Shown here: positions 63,701 through 64,000 of the stretch, piece by piece | Numbering within the stretch: the first letter of the stretch is position 1 | Layout: the number at the start of each line of letters is the position of its first letter | Assembly: GCA_013396635.1 (NCBI GenBank) | Contig: WBMW01003122.1 | Location: 1 to 64,000, forward strand | Direction of reading: 5' to 3' | Source: Penelope pileata | Taxonomy: Eukaryota > Chordata > Aves > Galliformes > Cracidae | Length of the DNA: 64,000 nt | Notes under the pieces: model-generated | What the model was told of the DNA's origin: nothing | Seen by the model: only the letters and a program-made list of their open reading frames with translations | Database searches by the model: none | Program-made: the position numbers and the translations under genes

Positions 63701-64000
63701 CTGATCCTCCTTTGAACCCTCAGAAATAGCAGCATGCACATGATACTGCTCTACTGAAAACAATAAATAACACCGTCTCCTATGCATCACTGGCCCCTTG
63801 ACTGTTTTTCTGTTTTTGGTTTTTAGAAAAGTGAAGCAGCCCTTTCTGGTAGCCCAATCTGAGATGCCCCAGACAGAAAAGTCCAAGTCTGGATCCAGGT
63901 TGTGCAAGGAGGACCACAGGTTAACAGGAAGGTAAATGGATGAAGATGATGAGCTAATGCCATCTTCCAATAAAACACATTCTTCACTGGTGTAGAGGCT
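60721..64000. other. Downstream flank, no gene recognised
   Basis: No conserved exon seen on either strand. Open frames at 61924-62337 and 62598-62999 (minus) and 63284-63637 (plus) lack domains. An A-run lies at 63423. In human GLB1 is next to CCR4; I could not recognise any GLB1 exon here. Confidence 0.5.

Overview
The window looks like nuclear DNA of a bird, most likely a galliform such as chicken or a close relative. It is littered with CR1 retroposon fragments ending in the avian ATTCTATGAT-type 3' tail. Genes have introns and CpG-island promoters, and the gene order matches the vertebrate block around human 3p22 (CX3CR1, CCR8, SLC25A38, RPSA). Four isolated N bases (about 18639, 18777, 20031 and 32737) show this is draft assembly sequence.

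Layout. At 1-4.2 kb on the minus strand is the 5' part of RPSA (ribosomal protein uS2): promoter, non-coding exon 1, three coding exons giving 166 residues, and two related H/ACA snoRNAs in successive introns; its 3' exons lie beyond the left edge. At 4.3-12 kb there are CR1 copies, two small tandem repeats and an orphan CpG island near 7.0-7.3 kb. At about 12.0-19.4 kb, minus strand, is a complete seven-exon SLC25A38 (mitochondrial glycine carrier for heme synthesis, 286 aa) with a CpG island and a palindromic NRF1 site. From 22 to 60 kb, plus strand, are three single-exon-coded chemokine receptors: CCR8 (22.6-23.7 kb), CX3CR1 (43.4-44.4 kb) and a CCR4-type receptor (58.8-59.9 kb), separated by long intergenic DNA.

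How it fits together. RPSA and SLC25A38 are housekeeping genes with CpG-rich promoters. The three receptors are leukocyte-trafficking class A GPCRs, each coded by one exon that begins at a visible splice acceptor. For each I found a TATA-driven candidate first exon upstream (about 0.65, 6.9 and 1.8 kb away). In CCR8 and CX3CR1 this exon has its own ATG and joins in frame, predicting extended or alternative N-termini, the ligand-binding end of the receptor. In avian CCR8 the codon matching the mammalian start is GTG, directly after a splice acceptor, so the start is a real open question. A 29-bp inverted match with a CTCF-like core flanks the CCR8 gene.

I found no convincing new multigene system. 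The points of novelty are the receptor first exons, the cluster arrangement and the CTCF-like pair. All identifications come from reading the sequence and remembered family features; no search was run.
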